A stretch of 64,000 bases of DNA from Flavobacteriaceae bacterium (GCA_029243245.1 JAQWSK010000005.1:62001-126000), one strand, 5' to 3'; counted from the first letter of the stretch, positions 1 through 9,425 are shown. Made by a program: numbers and translations. Notes: generated by a model not told the origin, from the sequence alone.

Positions 1-623
1 GGGTTATTGTAGATACAGCAAAATTTCATTTTTTGGCTTGGAAAAAAATATCTCAAAAATATGGCTATGAATTAGATGAGACTCAAAATGAGAAGCTTAA
101 GGGTATTAGCAGATCAGATTCTTTAATTAATATTTTAAAATGGTCTAATAAACAAATCTCAAAAATAGAATTCACTAAAACTTTAGAAGAGAAAAATATC
201 ATTTATCTTAATCTGATTAAAAATTTAACTAAAGAAGATACACTTCCAGGTGTATTTAAAATTCTTAGTTTTTTAAAAAAAAAGGGAATAAAAATTGCTT
301 TGGGATCAGCAAGTAAAAACTCAATAATAGTTTTAAATAAACTTTCACTAACAAAATATTTTGATGTTATTATAGATGGCAATGACGTTGTTAATTCTAA
401 GCCAGATCCTGAAGTTTTTATTAAAGGAGCAAAAGAACTTGGCGTCTCTTGTGAAGAATGTATTGTTTTTGAAGATTCTGAAGCTGGGGTTAAAGCTGCT
501 AGATTTGCTAAAATGAATGTTGTTGGAATATGTAATTCAAAAAAAGAACTAAAAAACACTTTGTTTAATATAGAAGGATTTTTGTCAATTAAATCAAATA
601 AAATTTTAAAGCACTTCTTGTAA
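1..623 (+). CDS. pgmB: beta-phosphoglucomutase, 5' end cut by window
   Basis: HAD-superfamily mutase converting beta-glucose 1-phosphate to glucose 6-phosphate. The frame is open to the left edge (first full codon at base 3), so the first candidate start, a TTG at 33, is not the real one. The first visible residues, GVIVDTAKFHFLAWKK, directly follow the catalytic DxD of this family, which lies off the window. Further HAD motifs are LGSAS (motif II Ser), SKPDPEVF (motif III Lys) and FEDSEAGVKAA (acidic motif). It ends 2 bases before the GH65 phosphorylase, whose product is its substrate, so the two work as a pair in maltose or related disaccharide breakdown. Confidence 0.9.
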   Translation, partial: VIVDTAKFHFLAWKKISQKYGYELDETQNEKLKGISRSDSLINILKWSNKQISKIEFTKTLEEKNIIYLNLIKNLTKEDTLPGVFKILSFLKKKGIKIALGSASKNSIIVLNKLSLTKYFDVIIDGNDVVNSKPDPEVFIKGAKELGVSCEECIVFEDSEAGVKAARFAKMNVVGICNSKKELKNTLFNIEGFLSIKSNKILKHFL

Positions 624-625
624 AA

Positions 626-2893
626 ATGAAAAATAACCACCTACTTATCGATCCATGGAAAATTATTGAAAATACTTTTGATAAAAGTAAGGTAAAATCA
701 TCTGAAAGTTTATTTAGTATTGGTAATGGATATATGGGACAGAGAGCTAATTTTGAAGAAGATTATTCTGGAAACACATTTCAAGGAAGCTATATCGGTG
801 GAGTTTATTATCCAGATAAAACTAAAGTTGGCTGGTGGAAAAATGGATATCCAGAATCTTTTGCAAAAGTATTAAATGCACCAAATTGGATAGGTATAAG
901 CATAAAAGTTAATGGTGAATTATTAGACCTGAACAAGGGAATTGTCAAACATTTTCAAAGAGTGTTGGATATGCAAAAAGGAATTTATAAAAGAAAATTC
1001 CAAATAATACTTGTAAATGGAATAGAAATTTTGGTTGAAGTCACAAGGTTTATATCACTAAATGAAAATTCATTAGGTGGGATCGAATACAAACTATTAG
1101 CTGTAAACACGGATTGTCAAATATTAATAGAACCTTATATTGATGCAGGAATAGTCAATCAGGATTCCAACTGGGATGATTCATTTTGGAAAATCAAATC
1201 TTTAAAGAAAACTAAACTTTTTTCAGGTCTTATTTCAGAGACAAACAAAACTAAGTTCGAAGTATGTACCTACATGGCAAATAAATTATTTTATGAGAAA
1301 AAAGTAATAGATCCTTTGCCAATAAAAAGTAAATCTAAAAGTAAAATATCGCAATCATTTAAGATTGATATTCAAAAAGGAAAAACTCTTAAGTTTATTA
1401 AAATTGGTGGCTATGTAAAAACAAATGTAAATTTTCCTAAGAACCCTATTGAAGAAGCTAAAGAAATAGTGGAAAAACACATAGAGATTGATTTTGAAAA
1501 ATTATTAAAAACACAAATAGAAAGTTGGAAAAAAATTTGGGAAGTATCCGATATAAAAATTGAAGGTGATCCAAAATCTCAACAAGCAATTAGATATAAT
1601 ATTTTTCAGCTTAATCAGACATATTCTGGGAAAGATCCAAAATTAAATATTAGCCCAAAAGGATTTACTGGTGAAAAATATGGAGGTTCAACCTATTGGG
1701 ATACGGAAGCTTATTGCCTTCCTTTTTACATGTTAACTAAAGATCAATCCGTCTCCAAAAACCTACTTAAATACCGCTATTTTCAATTAGATAAAGCAAT
1801 TGAAAATGCAGAAAAACTAGGCTTTGATAAAGGTGCGGCATTATTTCCAATGGTTACCATGAATGGAGAAGAATGTCATAATGAATGGGAAATAACCTTT
1901 GAGGAAATTCATAGAAATGGAGCAATTGTATATGCTATGTACAATTATTTACGGTACACTAAGGATTTTGATTATATCAAAGAAATGGGAATAGAAGTTT
2001 TAATTGCAGTATCACGTTTTTGGGCTCAAAGGTTTTCATTTTCTAGAGATAAAAATAAATATGTAATATTAGGAGTTACAGGTCCAAATGAATATGAAAA
2101 TAATGTTAACAATAATTGGTACACTAATTATATAGCAAGATGGTGCTTAATCTTCACAAAGGAACAAATAAAAAAAATTCAAAAATTTCATTTTAAGGAC
2201 TTTTCAAGAATCATAAAAAAAACAAATTGGAATTCAAATGAATTTAACCTTTGGGATGAAATAATTAAAAACACCTATTTACCTTATGATAATGAAAAAA
2301 AAATTTTTCTTCAACAAGATGGGTTTTTAGATAAGGAATTGATTCAAGTGAGTCATTTAAAAAAATCAGAAAGACCGATAAATCAAAACTGGTCTTGGGA
2401 TAGAATCTTAAGATCTGTATACATTAAACAAGCAGATGTGCTTCAAGGATTTTATTTTTTTTCAGAGAACTTTTCTTTAGAGGAGTTAAAAAAACATTAT
2501 AAATTTTATGAGCCTTTCACTGTTCATGAGTCTTCTCTCTCCCCATCTATTCATGCAATTTTAGCTTCTCGTATTGGTATGATTGATGAAGCCTATAAAT
2601 TATATCTCCAAACATCAAGATTAGATTTAGATGATTATAATATAGAATCTGATGAAGGATTACACATAACTAGTATGGCAGGTAGTTGGTTGACTATTAT
2701 TGAAGGTTTTGGAGGTATGAAAATTACTGGTGATACATTATATTTTGAAAACAAGCTACCAAAAAAATGGAAATCGCTTTCATTTAAAATTAACATACAA
2801 GGTTCGTTACTTGAAATTAATTTGAGTAAAAACCATAATAATTTTATTTGGAAAGGTGATTCAAAAGTTAAAATTATAATTAATGGAAAATAA
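626..2893 (+). CDS. glycoside hydrolase family 65 (maltose phosphorylase-like)
   Basis: Cytoplasmic inverting phosphorylase that splits an alpha-glucosyl disaccharide with phosphate to give beta-glucose 1-phosphate and glucose. At 755 residues it has the usual family length. The block WEITFEEIHRNG (residues about 421-432) contains the family's general-acid Glu, and HESSLSPSIHA (about 633) is the conserved phosphate-binding segment. No signal peptide is visible. It is coupled to pgmB upstream and a GH13 lipoprotein downstream, which favours maltose as substrate, although trehalose or kojibiose cannot be excluded from sequence alone. Confidence 0.88.
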   Translation: MKNNHLLIDPWKIIENTFDKSKVKSSESLFSIGNGYMGQRANFEEDYSGNTFQGSYIGGVYYPDKTKVGWWKNGYPESFAKVLNAPNWIGISIKVNGELLDLNKGIVKHFQRVLDMQKGIYKRKFQIILVNGIEILVEVTRFISLNENSLGGIEYKLLAVNTDCQILIEPYIDAGIVNQDSNWDDSFWKIKSLKKTKLFSGLISETNKTKFEVCTYMANKLFYEKKVIDPLPIKSKSKSKISQSFKIDIQKGKTLKFIKIGGYVKTNVNFPKNPIEEAKEIVEKHIEIDFEKLLKTQIESWKKIWEVSDIKIEGDPKSQQAIRYNIFQLNQTYSGKDPKLNISPKGFTGEKYGGSTYWDTEAYCLPFYMLTKDQSVSKNLLKYRYFQLDKAIENAEKLGFDKGAALFPMVTMNGEECHNEWEITFEEIHRNGAIVYAMYNYLRYTKDFDYIKEMGIEVLIAVSRFWAQRFSFSRDKNKYVILGVTGPNEYENNVNNNWYTNYIARWCLIFTKEQIKKIQKFHFKDFSRIIKKTNWNSNEFNLWDEIIKNTYLPYDNEKKIFLQQDGFLDKELIQVSHLKKSERPINQNWSWDRILRSVYIKQADVLQGFYFFSENFSLEELKKHYKFYEPFTVHESSLSPSIHAILASRIGMIDEAYKLYLQTSRLDLDDYNIESDEGLHITSMAGSWLTIIEGFGGMKITGDTLYFENKLPKKWKSLSFKINIQGSLLEINLSKNHNNFIWKGDSKVKIIINGK

Positions 2894-2935
2894 CTAATTT
2901 GTCTTAACTCAAAAGAACCCAAAAAATCAAATCAA

Positions 2936-4315
2936 ATGAAGAAAACTATCTTGATTATTATTTCATTTATATTTATAAACTGTAAGCCTCCATTACCAGA
3001 GCCAAGAAATCCAATTATTTTTAATCCAATTTCTAATGAAAGTTTAGCTAAGGGCATTATCTATGAAGTTAATATTAGGCAATACTCTAATGAGGGAACT
3101 TTTAATGCTTTTTCTAAAGACCTTAGCAAAATCAAGGAATTAGGCGTGAATATTATTTGGCTTATGCCAACATATCCAATATCTAAGACTAAAAGTAAGG
3201 GGACTCTTGGAAGTTATTATGCTGTCTCGGATTATAAGGGAGTAAATCCTGAGTTTGGAACATTGGAGGATCTTAAAAGATTAGTTTATAAAGCTCATCA
3301 AATGGGAATATATGTTATTTTTGACTGGGTGCCTGGTCATACGGGATGGGATCATATTTGGATTAAAGAGCATCCTGAATTTTACTTAAAAAATGAAGCA
3401 GGAGAAATTATTGATCCAATTGATCCTAGAACAGGAGAGTCGTTTGGGTGGACAGATGTTGCTGATCTTAACTATGATAATTCTTCCATGCGTGAAGCGA
3501 TGAAAAAAGCTATGTTGTATTGGATTAAAGAAGTTGATATTGACGGATACCGTGTCGATCAAGCCTATGCTGTTCCTATGGATTTTTATGAAAATACTTT
3601 TGCTGCCATTAAAAAATTGAAACCGGTTTTTCTACTGGGTGAAACCGATGCAAATCATCCTGGAGGGATGGAGCATTTGAAGAATTTCAACGCATCCTAT
3701 GATTTTCCTGGCTATCATTTGACTAAAGATATTGTTCACGGGCATAAATCAGTAAATGATTATGCAAATCACCGTGAAAATTTTATTCTAAAACACGACC
3801 CAGCTCACTTATTATTAAATTTTGTTAGCTCACACGATGAAAATGCATGGGCAGGTTCGGTTGATGAGCTCTATGGAGAGGCTGCCCATGCCATGATGGC
3901 ACTTAATTATATGGCCCCAGGACTTCCGTTTTTATATAGTGGTGTAGAATATGATCTCAACAAACGGTTACTCTTTTTTGAAAAAGATAGTTTCCCACGG
4001 GTAGCAGGTGAGACTTATCAACTATTAAAACAATTGGGAGAACTTAAGACAACTCACCCAGCGTTACATGCAGGGAAAGAGGCGGGTAAATACAGTCCAA
4101 TAGAAACCTCATTAAGAGATAAAGTCCTTGCTTTTGAACGTTCTAAAGCAGGAGATACGATTGTCTATATAGCTAATATGTCTAAAGATCATATTGGATT
4201 TACCTCTCCATATAACGGAATGTTTAAGCGATACCAAGACAATAAACCCAAACGATTGTCGTATTCGTATGAATACCGAATGCGACCTTGGGAATTTTGG
4301 GTTTTGACCAAATAA
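2936..4315 (+). CDS. GH13 alpha-amylase family lipoprotein
   Basis: Surface or periplasmic alpha-glucan hydrolase. The N-terminus MKKTILIIISFIFINC is a lipoprotein signal with the lipidated Cys at residue 17. GH13 catalytic blocks are intact: DGYRVDQAY (nucleophile Asp about 207), LLGETDA (acid/base Glu about 235) and SSHDENAW (third acid about 300). Its 459 residues cover a catalytic barrel and a short C-terminal domain, with no obvious starch-binding module. Together with GH65 and pgmB it completes outer-glucan cutting and inner phosphorolysis. Its codons look visibly less AT-rich than those of the flanking genes. Confidence 0.88.
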   Translation: MKKTILIIISFIFINCKPPLPEPRNPIIFNPISNESLAKGIIYEVNIRQYSNEGTFNAFSKDLSKIKELGVNIIWLMPTYPISKTKSKGTLGSYYAVSDYKGVNPEFGTLEDLKRLVYKAHQMGIYVIFDWVPGHTGWDHIWIKEHPEFYLKNEAGEIIDPIDPRTGESFGWTDVADLNYDNSSMREAMKKAMLYWIKEVDIDGYRVDQAYAVPMDFYENTFAAIKKLKPVFLLGETDANHPGGMEHLKNFNASYDFPGYHLTKDIVHGHKSVNDYANHRENFILKHDPAHLLLNFVSSHDENAWAGSVDELYGEAAHAMMALNYMAPGLPFLYSGVEYDLNKRLLFFEKDSFPRVAGETYQLLKQLGELKTTHPALHAGKEAGKYSPIETSLRDKVLAFERSKAGDTIVYIANMSKDHIGFTSPYNGMFKRYQDNKPKRLSYSYEYRMRPWEFWVLTK

Positions 4316-4330
4316 AAAATATTTAAAATC

Positions 4331-5077
4331 ATGAAAAGAAAATCTATTAGTTTAATTTTATTAATTATGATTGTAGCTTGTGATAATAATCAAAAACCCC
4401 TTGTAATTGGTCATCGTGGAGCTAAAGGTCATGCTCCTGAAAACACAATTAAATCAATTCAAAAAGCTATTGACTTAGGTGTTGATGGAATTGAAATTGA
4501 TGTTTTTAGATGCGCTTCAGGCGAATTAGTCGTCTTTCATGATAAATCTGTTGAAAAACTTACTAATGGCATTGGCTTTATTGAACAAATGTCTTTAGAT
4601 AGCATAAAAGAATTAAATGTTTTAGGAACTGAAAAAATACCGACGCTTAAGGAAATCCTAGATTTAATTGATGGTAAAATAACACTAAATATTGAGCTTA
4701 AGGGGACTAATACATCATTTTTAATTCACCAACTATTAAACTCATATTTTAAATCGACTAACTGGACAAAAGATAGAATTTTTATATCAAGTTTTGACTG
4801 GAATGAACTTAAGGCTTTTCAACAATTAAATAAAGAAGTAAGAATAGCAGTTTTAACTGAAGATGATCCGGTTGATGCTATCCCAATTGCTAAAGAGTTA
4901 AATGCTTTTGCAATTAATCCTAATTATAATTCTTTAAATAAATTAAATGTAGCTAAAATAAAATCTGAAAATTTTTTGATTTATACTTGGACTGTAAATA
5001 ATATTAAAGACATAAATCAAATGAAAAAATTAGGTGTTGATGCTATAATAACAGATTATCCAGATAGAATTTATTAA
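4331..5077 (+). CDS. glycerophosphodiester phosphodiesterase family lipoprotein
   Basis: GDPD-family TIM-barrel enzyme that hydrolyses glycerophosphodiesters to glycerol 3-phosphate and an alcohol. The start MKRKSISLILLIMIVAC is a lipoprotein signal (Cys 17). Motifs of the family are all present: IGHRGAKGHAPENT near residue 27 (catalytic His and Glu), GIEIDV near 54 (metal ligands) and VVFHD near 70 (second catalytic His). Its 248 residues are a single domain. It follows the GH13 gene by 15 bases and could be co-transcribed, but phospholipid turnover is not obviously linked to glucan use. Confidence 0.85.
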   Translation: MKRKSISLILLIMIVACDNNQKPLVIGHRGAKGHAPENTIKSIQKAIDLGVDGIEIDVFRCASGELVVFHDKSVEKLTNGIGFIEQMSLDSIKELNVLGTEKIPTLKEILDLIDGKITLNIELKGTNTSFLIHQLLNSYFKSTNWTKDRIFISSFDWNELKAFQQLNKEVRIAVLTEDDPVDAIPIAKELNAFAINPNYNSLNKLNVAKIKSENFLIYTWTVNNIKDINQMKKLGVDAIITDYPDRIY

Positions 5078-5141
5078 AATTATTTAAATCTTTTAATCAG
5101 TCACTTTATTAAGATTTCAAAATGATATCTTTACAAATATT

Positions 5142-6212
5142 ATGACTAGAGAGGACTTTATTTTTAAAAGAGTCAAGCTTGTAAGTGGAGTTTCATCATG
5201 GGAATCGCCTAGTAATATTGCTTTAATTAAATATTGGGGCAAATACGATGAACAGCTCCCAAAAAATCCATCTATCAGTTTTACATTATCTCAATGTAAA
5301 ACAATTACAATAATTAAATACAGACCAAAAAAAGAAAATGAAAATCAAAATTTTTCTTTTTTATTTGATGGATTAACTATGCAGTCTTTTAATGATAAAA
5401 TTAATCTATTTATCAATAGGATATCACAATATATTCCAGCCGTTAAGAGTCATTTTTTTGATATAGAAAGTCATAACACTTTTCCACACAGTAGTGGAAT
5501 TGCTTCATCAGCATCAGCAATGTCTTCTTTAGCACTTTGCTTCATGGAGATTGAAAAACAAATTGATTCTAAAATTTCTGAAACATATTTTTTCAAAAAA
5601 GCTTCTTTTTTAGCTCGTTTAGGATCAGGAAGTGCTTCAAGAAGTATAGAGGGGCCTCTAGTTTATTGGGGAAAATCTAAAGCTTACAAGAATTCAAGCT
5701 TATTATATGGTACCGTCCTAAAAGATATATCACCTATTTTTAATAGTTATAGGGACACAATACTCATAATAGATGACAGCGAAAAGAAAGTTAGTAGCTC
5801 TTTGGGTCATGAGCTAATGAAATCAAATCCATATGCTGAAAATAGATTTATTCAAGCTGATAAAAATATGGATAGACTTAGAAATGTTTTAATAAAAGGA
5901 GATCTTAAAAGCTTTATTGAAATTGTTGAATTAGAAGCCTTATCTCTTCATGCAATGATGATGACATCCTCTCCATCATATATTCTTATGCATCCAAACA
6001 CTTTATTTGTAATAAATGAAGTTTATGAATTTCGAAAAGAAACTTCAATACCAATTTGTTATACCTTAGATGCTGGAGCAAATATTCATCTGTTATATCC
6101 CAATCAATATTTTAAAAAAGTTCAACTTTTTATTATCGAAAAACTCTTAAAATACTGTCATTCAAAACAATTTATTAATGACCGTGTAGGTCCAGGGTCT
6201 AAAAAAATATAA
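5142..6212 (+). CDS. mvaD: diphosphomevalonate decarboxylase
   Basis: Last step of the mevalonate pathway, forming isopentenyl diphosphate from diphosphomevalonate with ATP. The N-terminal SPSNIALIKYWGKYD and the GHMP phosphate loop PHSSGIASSASAMSSLAL (about residues 116-133) are diagnostic, followed by RLGSGSASRSIEGP and the catalytic-Asp block DAGANIHLLYP near 310. At 356 residues it is of normal length. A partial -7 box, TATCTTTA, lies at 5126-5133. Mevalonate kinase follows 9 bases later, giving an isoprenoid operon. Confidence 0.92.
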   Translation: MTREDFIFKRVKLVSGVSSWESPSNIALIKYWGKYDEQLPKNPSISFTLSQCKTITIIKYRPKKENENQNFSFLFDGLTMQSFNDKINLFINRISQYIPAVKSHFFDIESHNTFPHSSGIASSASAMSSLALCFMEIEKQIDSKISETYFFKKASFLARLGSGSASRSIEGPLVYWGKSKAYKNSSLLYGTVLKDISPIFNSYRDTILIIDDSEKKVSSSLGHELMKSNPYAENRFIQADKNMDRLRNVLIKGDLKSFIEIVELEALSLHAMMMTSSPSYILMHPNTLFVINEVYEFRKETSIPICYTLDAGANIHLLYPNQYFKKVQLFIIEKLLKYCHSKQFINDRVGPGSKKI

Positions 6213-6221
6213 CTTTAAAAC

Positions 6222-7154
6222 ATGAAAGGGCCTTTCTTTTGTGCTAAAATTTTGCTTTTTGGAGAATATGGAATTATTAAAAACTCCAAAGGTCTTTTAA
6301 TACCCTATAATTATTTTAAAGGGTCTTTGAAAATATCAAAAATAGAGTTGAATATTTTACAGATAAAATCTCATAAAAGAGTTAACGATTTTATAAGCTC
6401 TTTAAAATTAATTGATTCAAAAGTTGTCTGCTTTGATTGGGATAAAATCAGAAATGACATACAAAAAAAAATATATTTTGACAGTAATATACCACAAGGA
6501 TATGGGGTAGGTAGTAGTGGAGCTTTAGTTGCTGCAGTTTATGATCGATATGCAAAAAATAAAATAAGTGTTTTGGAAAACTTGAATAACCAAAGATTAC
6601 AAAAACTAAAATTGATTTTTTCTCAAATGGAATCATTTTTTCATGGAAAGTCATCAGGCTTTGATCCTTTAAATAGTTATTTAAGTCTTCCTATTCTTAT
6701 TAATTCAAGTGAAAATATAGAATCAACAGTTATTCCATCTCAAAACATGAATGGCAAACGAGCTGTTTTTTTATTGGATAGTGGATCGGAAGGAAAGACA
6801 GCTTCAATGGTAAAGTTATTTATGGAAAATATGAAAAGCGAATCTTTTAGTAAAATGATGAAGGATCAATTTATTTCAATTACTGATAAATGTGTTGAAG
6901 ATTTTTTAAAAAGTAATTACAAAAACTTATTCATGCATTTAAAAGAATTATCAAAACTAGTTTTTAAAAATTTTAACCCTATGATACCTGATGAATATAA
7001 AGATATATGGCTAAAAGGAATCAACAATAACTCCTATTATTTAAAACTTTGTGGATCGGGAGGAGGGGGTTACATTCTTGGTTTTACTCAAAACTGGTTA
7101 AAGGCCAAAGAGGAATTAGAAGTTTATAACTTACAGACTGTGTATCTTTTTTGA
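6222..7154 (+). CDS. mevalonate kinase (GHMP kinase)
   Basis: Phosphorylates mevalonate for isopentenyl diphosphate synthesis. Motifs visible: AKILLFGEYGIIK near the N-terminus, the ATP loop PQGYGVGSSGALVAAVYD near residue 90, SFFHGKSSGFDPLNSYLS near 143 (substrate-site Asp) and the C-terminal CGSGGGGYILGF. It is 310 residues, soluble, and placed directly after mvaD, which supports mevalonate rather than another GHMP substrate. The next gene in line is a prenyltransferase relic. Confidence 0.85.
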   Translation: MKGPFFCAKILLFGEYGIIKNSKGLLIPYNYFKGSLKISKIELNILQIKSHKRVNDFISSLKLIDSKVVCFDWDKIRNDIQKKIYFDSNIPQGYGVGSSGALVAAVYDRYAKNKISVLENLNNQRLQKLKLIFSQMESFFHGKSSGFDPLNSYLSLPILINSSENIESTVIPSQNMNGKRAVFLLDSGSEGKTASMVKLFMENMKSESFSKMMKDQFISITDKCVEDFLKSNYKNLFMHLKELSKLVFKNFNPMIPDEYKDIWLKGINNNSYYLKLCGSGGGGYILGFTQNWLKAKEELEVYNLQTVYLF

Positions 7155-7199
7155 TAATAGAATTATTAAAAGCATCTCTTCGAAACATGTTTTTTTTAA

Positions 7200-7328
7200 A
7201 GCATTTTTTATATCATTTTGTATATTTCTTTTATAGATGGCATCAAAACAAAAGGAGTATCTTTGGCTACACAATTTTTAAAATTACGGACATTAACAGG
7301 AATATTTAGTATTACTATTATCAATTAG
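7200..7328 (+). pseudogene. C-terminal relic of a UbiA-type prenyltransferase
   Basis: The gap after mevalonate kinase has no start codon and no full gene, but the frame beginning at 7200 reads as a membrane helix (SIFYIILYISFI) followed by DGIKTKGVSLATQFLKLRT and LTGIFSITIIN, then TAG at 7326. This pattern, a last helix, a basic loop and a hydrophobic C-terminus ending with stop just before the next gene, resembles the end of flavobacterial UbiA-family enzymes that I recall between mevalonate kinase and the RluB-type gene. Upstream the frame is closed by stops at 7197 and 7167. What you see is the stub; the UbiA identity is inference. Confidence 0.45.
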
Positions 7329-7336
7329 ATATAGAT

Positions 7337-8104
7337 ATGAAAAAAAATATCGATTCGGAACTTCGCTCAAAAGACTCTTCAAATTCTTTTAAGTATAAAC
7401 CTATTAGATTAAATAAATTTATTTCTAATGCAGGAGTTTGTTCAAGAAGAGAAGCAGATCAATTAATAAAATTAGGAATGGTCAATGTAAATGGAAAAAT
7501 AATAACCGAGATGGGTCATAAAATACTTCCCACAGATAAAGTTAAATATGACGGTCAAACTATTAAAGCTAAAAAACCATCATACATTTTATTAAATAAA
7601 CCTAAAGGTTTTTTAGGAATGTCATCGGGAAAAACAGCAAAAAAAACAGTACAGGATCTAGTTAATATTCCTGGATCGCAAAAACTTACTTCAATTGGAG
7701 ATATGGGAAGGACAGTAACAGGTTTATTAATTCTAACAGACGATCTTAGTTTAAGAAAAAAAATAATTCAATCTAAGAAAGGAGTTAGAATGATTTATAA
7801 AATAGTTCTTGATAACAATATAACTAAATCAGATATAGACATTGCAAAAAAACCACATAGAATTTTTGATAAAGAAATTCAACTTAAGGATGTCTCTCAT
7901 GTTGCTGAAGCCACAAAAAAAGATATAGGTGTAGAGTGTTTTAATATTCCTCCAAGCGTTATTATAAAGCTTTTTAAAAAAATAAACTATACGGTTGAAC
8001 AACTTGACAGAGTGGTTTATGGTTCTTTATCAAAAAAGGAACTACCCAGGGGGAAATGGAGAGAGCTTACTTCGAAAGAGTTGAATTTTTTGCAAATGCT
8101 TTAA
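7337..8104 (+). CDS. RluB/RsuA-type pseudouridine synthase homolog lacking the catalytic Asp
   Basis: Clear member of the RsuA/RluB family: an N-terminal S4 RNA-binding domain (RLNKFISNAGVCSRREADQL, about 24-43), YILLNKPKGF near 88, then the core and a C-terminal PRGKWRELT. The family motif GRLD or GRMD, whose Asp attacks uridine, reads GDMGR at residues 121-125, so the catalytic position is Gly 124. The usual Arg-rich GRNRxVRR segment is replaced by NIPPSVIIKLFKK near 203. The frame is intact over 255 residues. It may bind RNA without modifying it or be an early pseudogene. Its end overlaps the convergent next gene by 38 bases. Confidence 0.8.
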   Translation: MKKNIDSELRSKDSSNSFKYKPIRLNKFISNAGVCSRREADQLIKLGMVNVNGKIITEMGHKILPTDKVKYDGQTIKAKKPSYILLNKPKGFLGMSSGKTAKKTVQDLVNIPGSQKLTSIGDMGRTVTGLLILTDDLSLRKKIIQSKKGVRMIYKIVLDNNITKSDIDIAKKPHRIFDKEIQLKDVSHVAEATKKDIGVECFNIPPSVIIKLFKKINYTVEQLDRVVYGSLSKKELPRGKWRELTSKELNFLQML

Positions 8105-9425
8105 ACATTTTATTTTCACCTCCAAAGGTCTCAAAAATAATAACACTAAATACTATTAAATATTCCAAAATTAATATTAGTGGATACTCATTAACTTCAC
8201 TTGATGAATATGAAGCATATGATAAAAAAATAGTTGCACTCCATACTATCGGATAAAAGTAAGGAGTAAAAATGCATAAAGCTACTAATGAAACTATATA
8301 CCATGGGTGAACTGTAGTAGCAATAAAAAAATAGAAACTTAGAAGTAATAATTGATTTTTAAGTACTTGATTTAGACTATTATTTTTTTGTAAAAAAGTA
8401 AAAAACAATATACCTGACATCAATATAAACGGTGCTATTTTTCCAAATGTATTAATTATGTTATATCCTTTAAAATAAAAACCAATTTCTCGTATTATAT
8501 AATAAATACTGGCATTAAATTCAAAACGATTAAACCAGAGCTGTATAGTTTGAAGGTAATTCATATAAAAATTCTCATCCATATATGGTATCCACAATAA
8601 TGAAAAAAATGCAGTGATTAAGAAAAAGTAATATAGACTTTTTTTAAGTCCTAATTTTTTTAAAAATAATGGAATAAGTATTAAAGTAACAAGTTTTGAA
8701 CTTATTGAAAAAGCCATCATTATAGATGATTTTACAGTCCTATTTTGAAATAAAAATAAAACTCCTAAAAGAAAGAAAAATATCATAATTCCCTCACCAT
8801 GCAAATTTCCAGTTAATTCAATAATTACAAGCGGATTCAAAAAATACCAACCAATTCTATTTAAAGGCAATTTTAAAAAGTTTAATAATTTATAAAACAC
8901 ATAGAATGTGCCTAATTCAAAAAGAATTATAATTATTCTTAAAACAAGAACAGAATAATCCAAATTATTTTCACCAAAATATGATGCAATAATATAGCTC
9001 CATTGACTAATTGGAGGGTAATTTGAAAAATTACTATTTGATAGTTCTCCCATTCCGAAAAATAAATCATTGGCTAAGTAGAATAAATCATTCTTAATGA
9101 TTAAATCGTTAGGGGAGTATAAGTATGGATTTATGTTCATCAGTTGTAAGTTCCCATCCCAAAAAAATCTATAAAAATCTTGAGATAATTCAGGAAATGA
9201 TATAATTAAAACTAATCTGAAAATCACACCTAATGTCAAAATTATTAATGGTGTAATTCTTAGACACATTATTATTGTAAATAGTATAAAAAGAGAACCA
9301 TATGATATAAGTAAAGTATTTGTTTCTGTTCTTTCAACATAGTAACCAATAAACACATATAAAAGCAGAGATAAACCCGATGTAAGAACTAAAACCGCAT
9401 ATAAATATTTATTTTCTAACCTCAT
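8067..9425 (-). CDS. GT-C type polytopic glycosyltransferase (mannosyltransferase-like)
   Basis: A 452-residue integral membrane protein with about a dozen hydrophobic segments. The loop QDFYRFFWDGNLQLMNINPY (about residues 80-99) has the acidic, aromatic character of the first extracytoplasmic loop of GT-C enzymes that use polyprenyl-phosphate sugars, as in the MptA/MptB-like or GT87 groups. A second loop YPPISQW and a late HPWY fit too. Its ATG overlaps the end of the upstream GT2 by 4 bases, so the two are translationally coupled. The substrate cannot be read from sequence. Confidence 0.65.
   Translation of the reverse strand: MRLENKYLYAVLVLTSGLSLLLYVFIGYYVERTETNTLLISYGSLFILFTIIMCLRITPLIILTLGVIFRLVLIISFPELSQDFYRFFWDGNLQLMNINPYLYSPNDLIIKNDLFYLANDLFFGMGELSNSNFSNYPPISQWSYIIASYFGENNLDYSVLVLRIIIILFELGTFYVFYKLLNFLKLPLNRIGWYFLNPLVIIELTGNLHGEGIMIFFFLLGVLFLFQNRTVKSSIMMAFSISSKLVTLILIPLFLKKLGLKKSLYYFFLITAFFSLLWIPYMDENFYMNYLQTIQLWFNRFEFNASIYYIIREIGFYFKGYNIINTFGKIAPFILMSGILFFTFLQKNNSLNQVLKNQLLLLSFYFFIATTVHPWYIVSLVALCIFTPYFYPIVWSATIFLSYASYSSSEVNEYPLILILEYLIVFSVIIFETFGGENKMFKAFAKNSTLSK

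Noticed and set aside
7187-7309. 40-codon frame starting with ATG at 7187
   Set aside because: Aromatic-rich with no recognisable family; the overlapping frame from 7200 reads as a UbiA C-terminus and explains the region better.
8056-8256. Plus-strand open frame of 66 codons
   Set aside because: It lies over the end of the RluB-like gene and antisense to the GT-C gene; no protein-like motifs.
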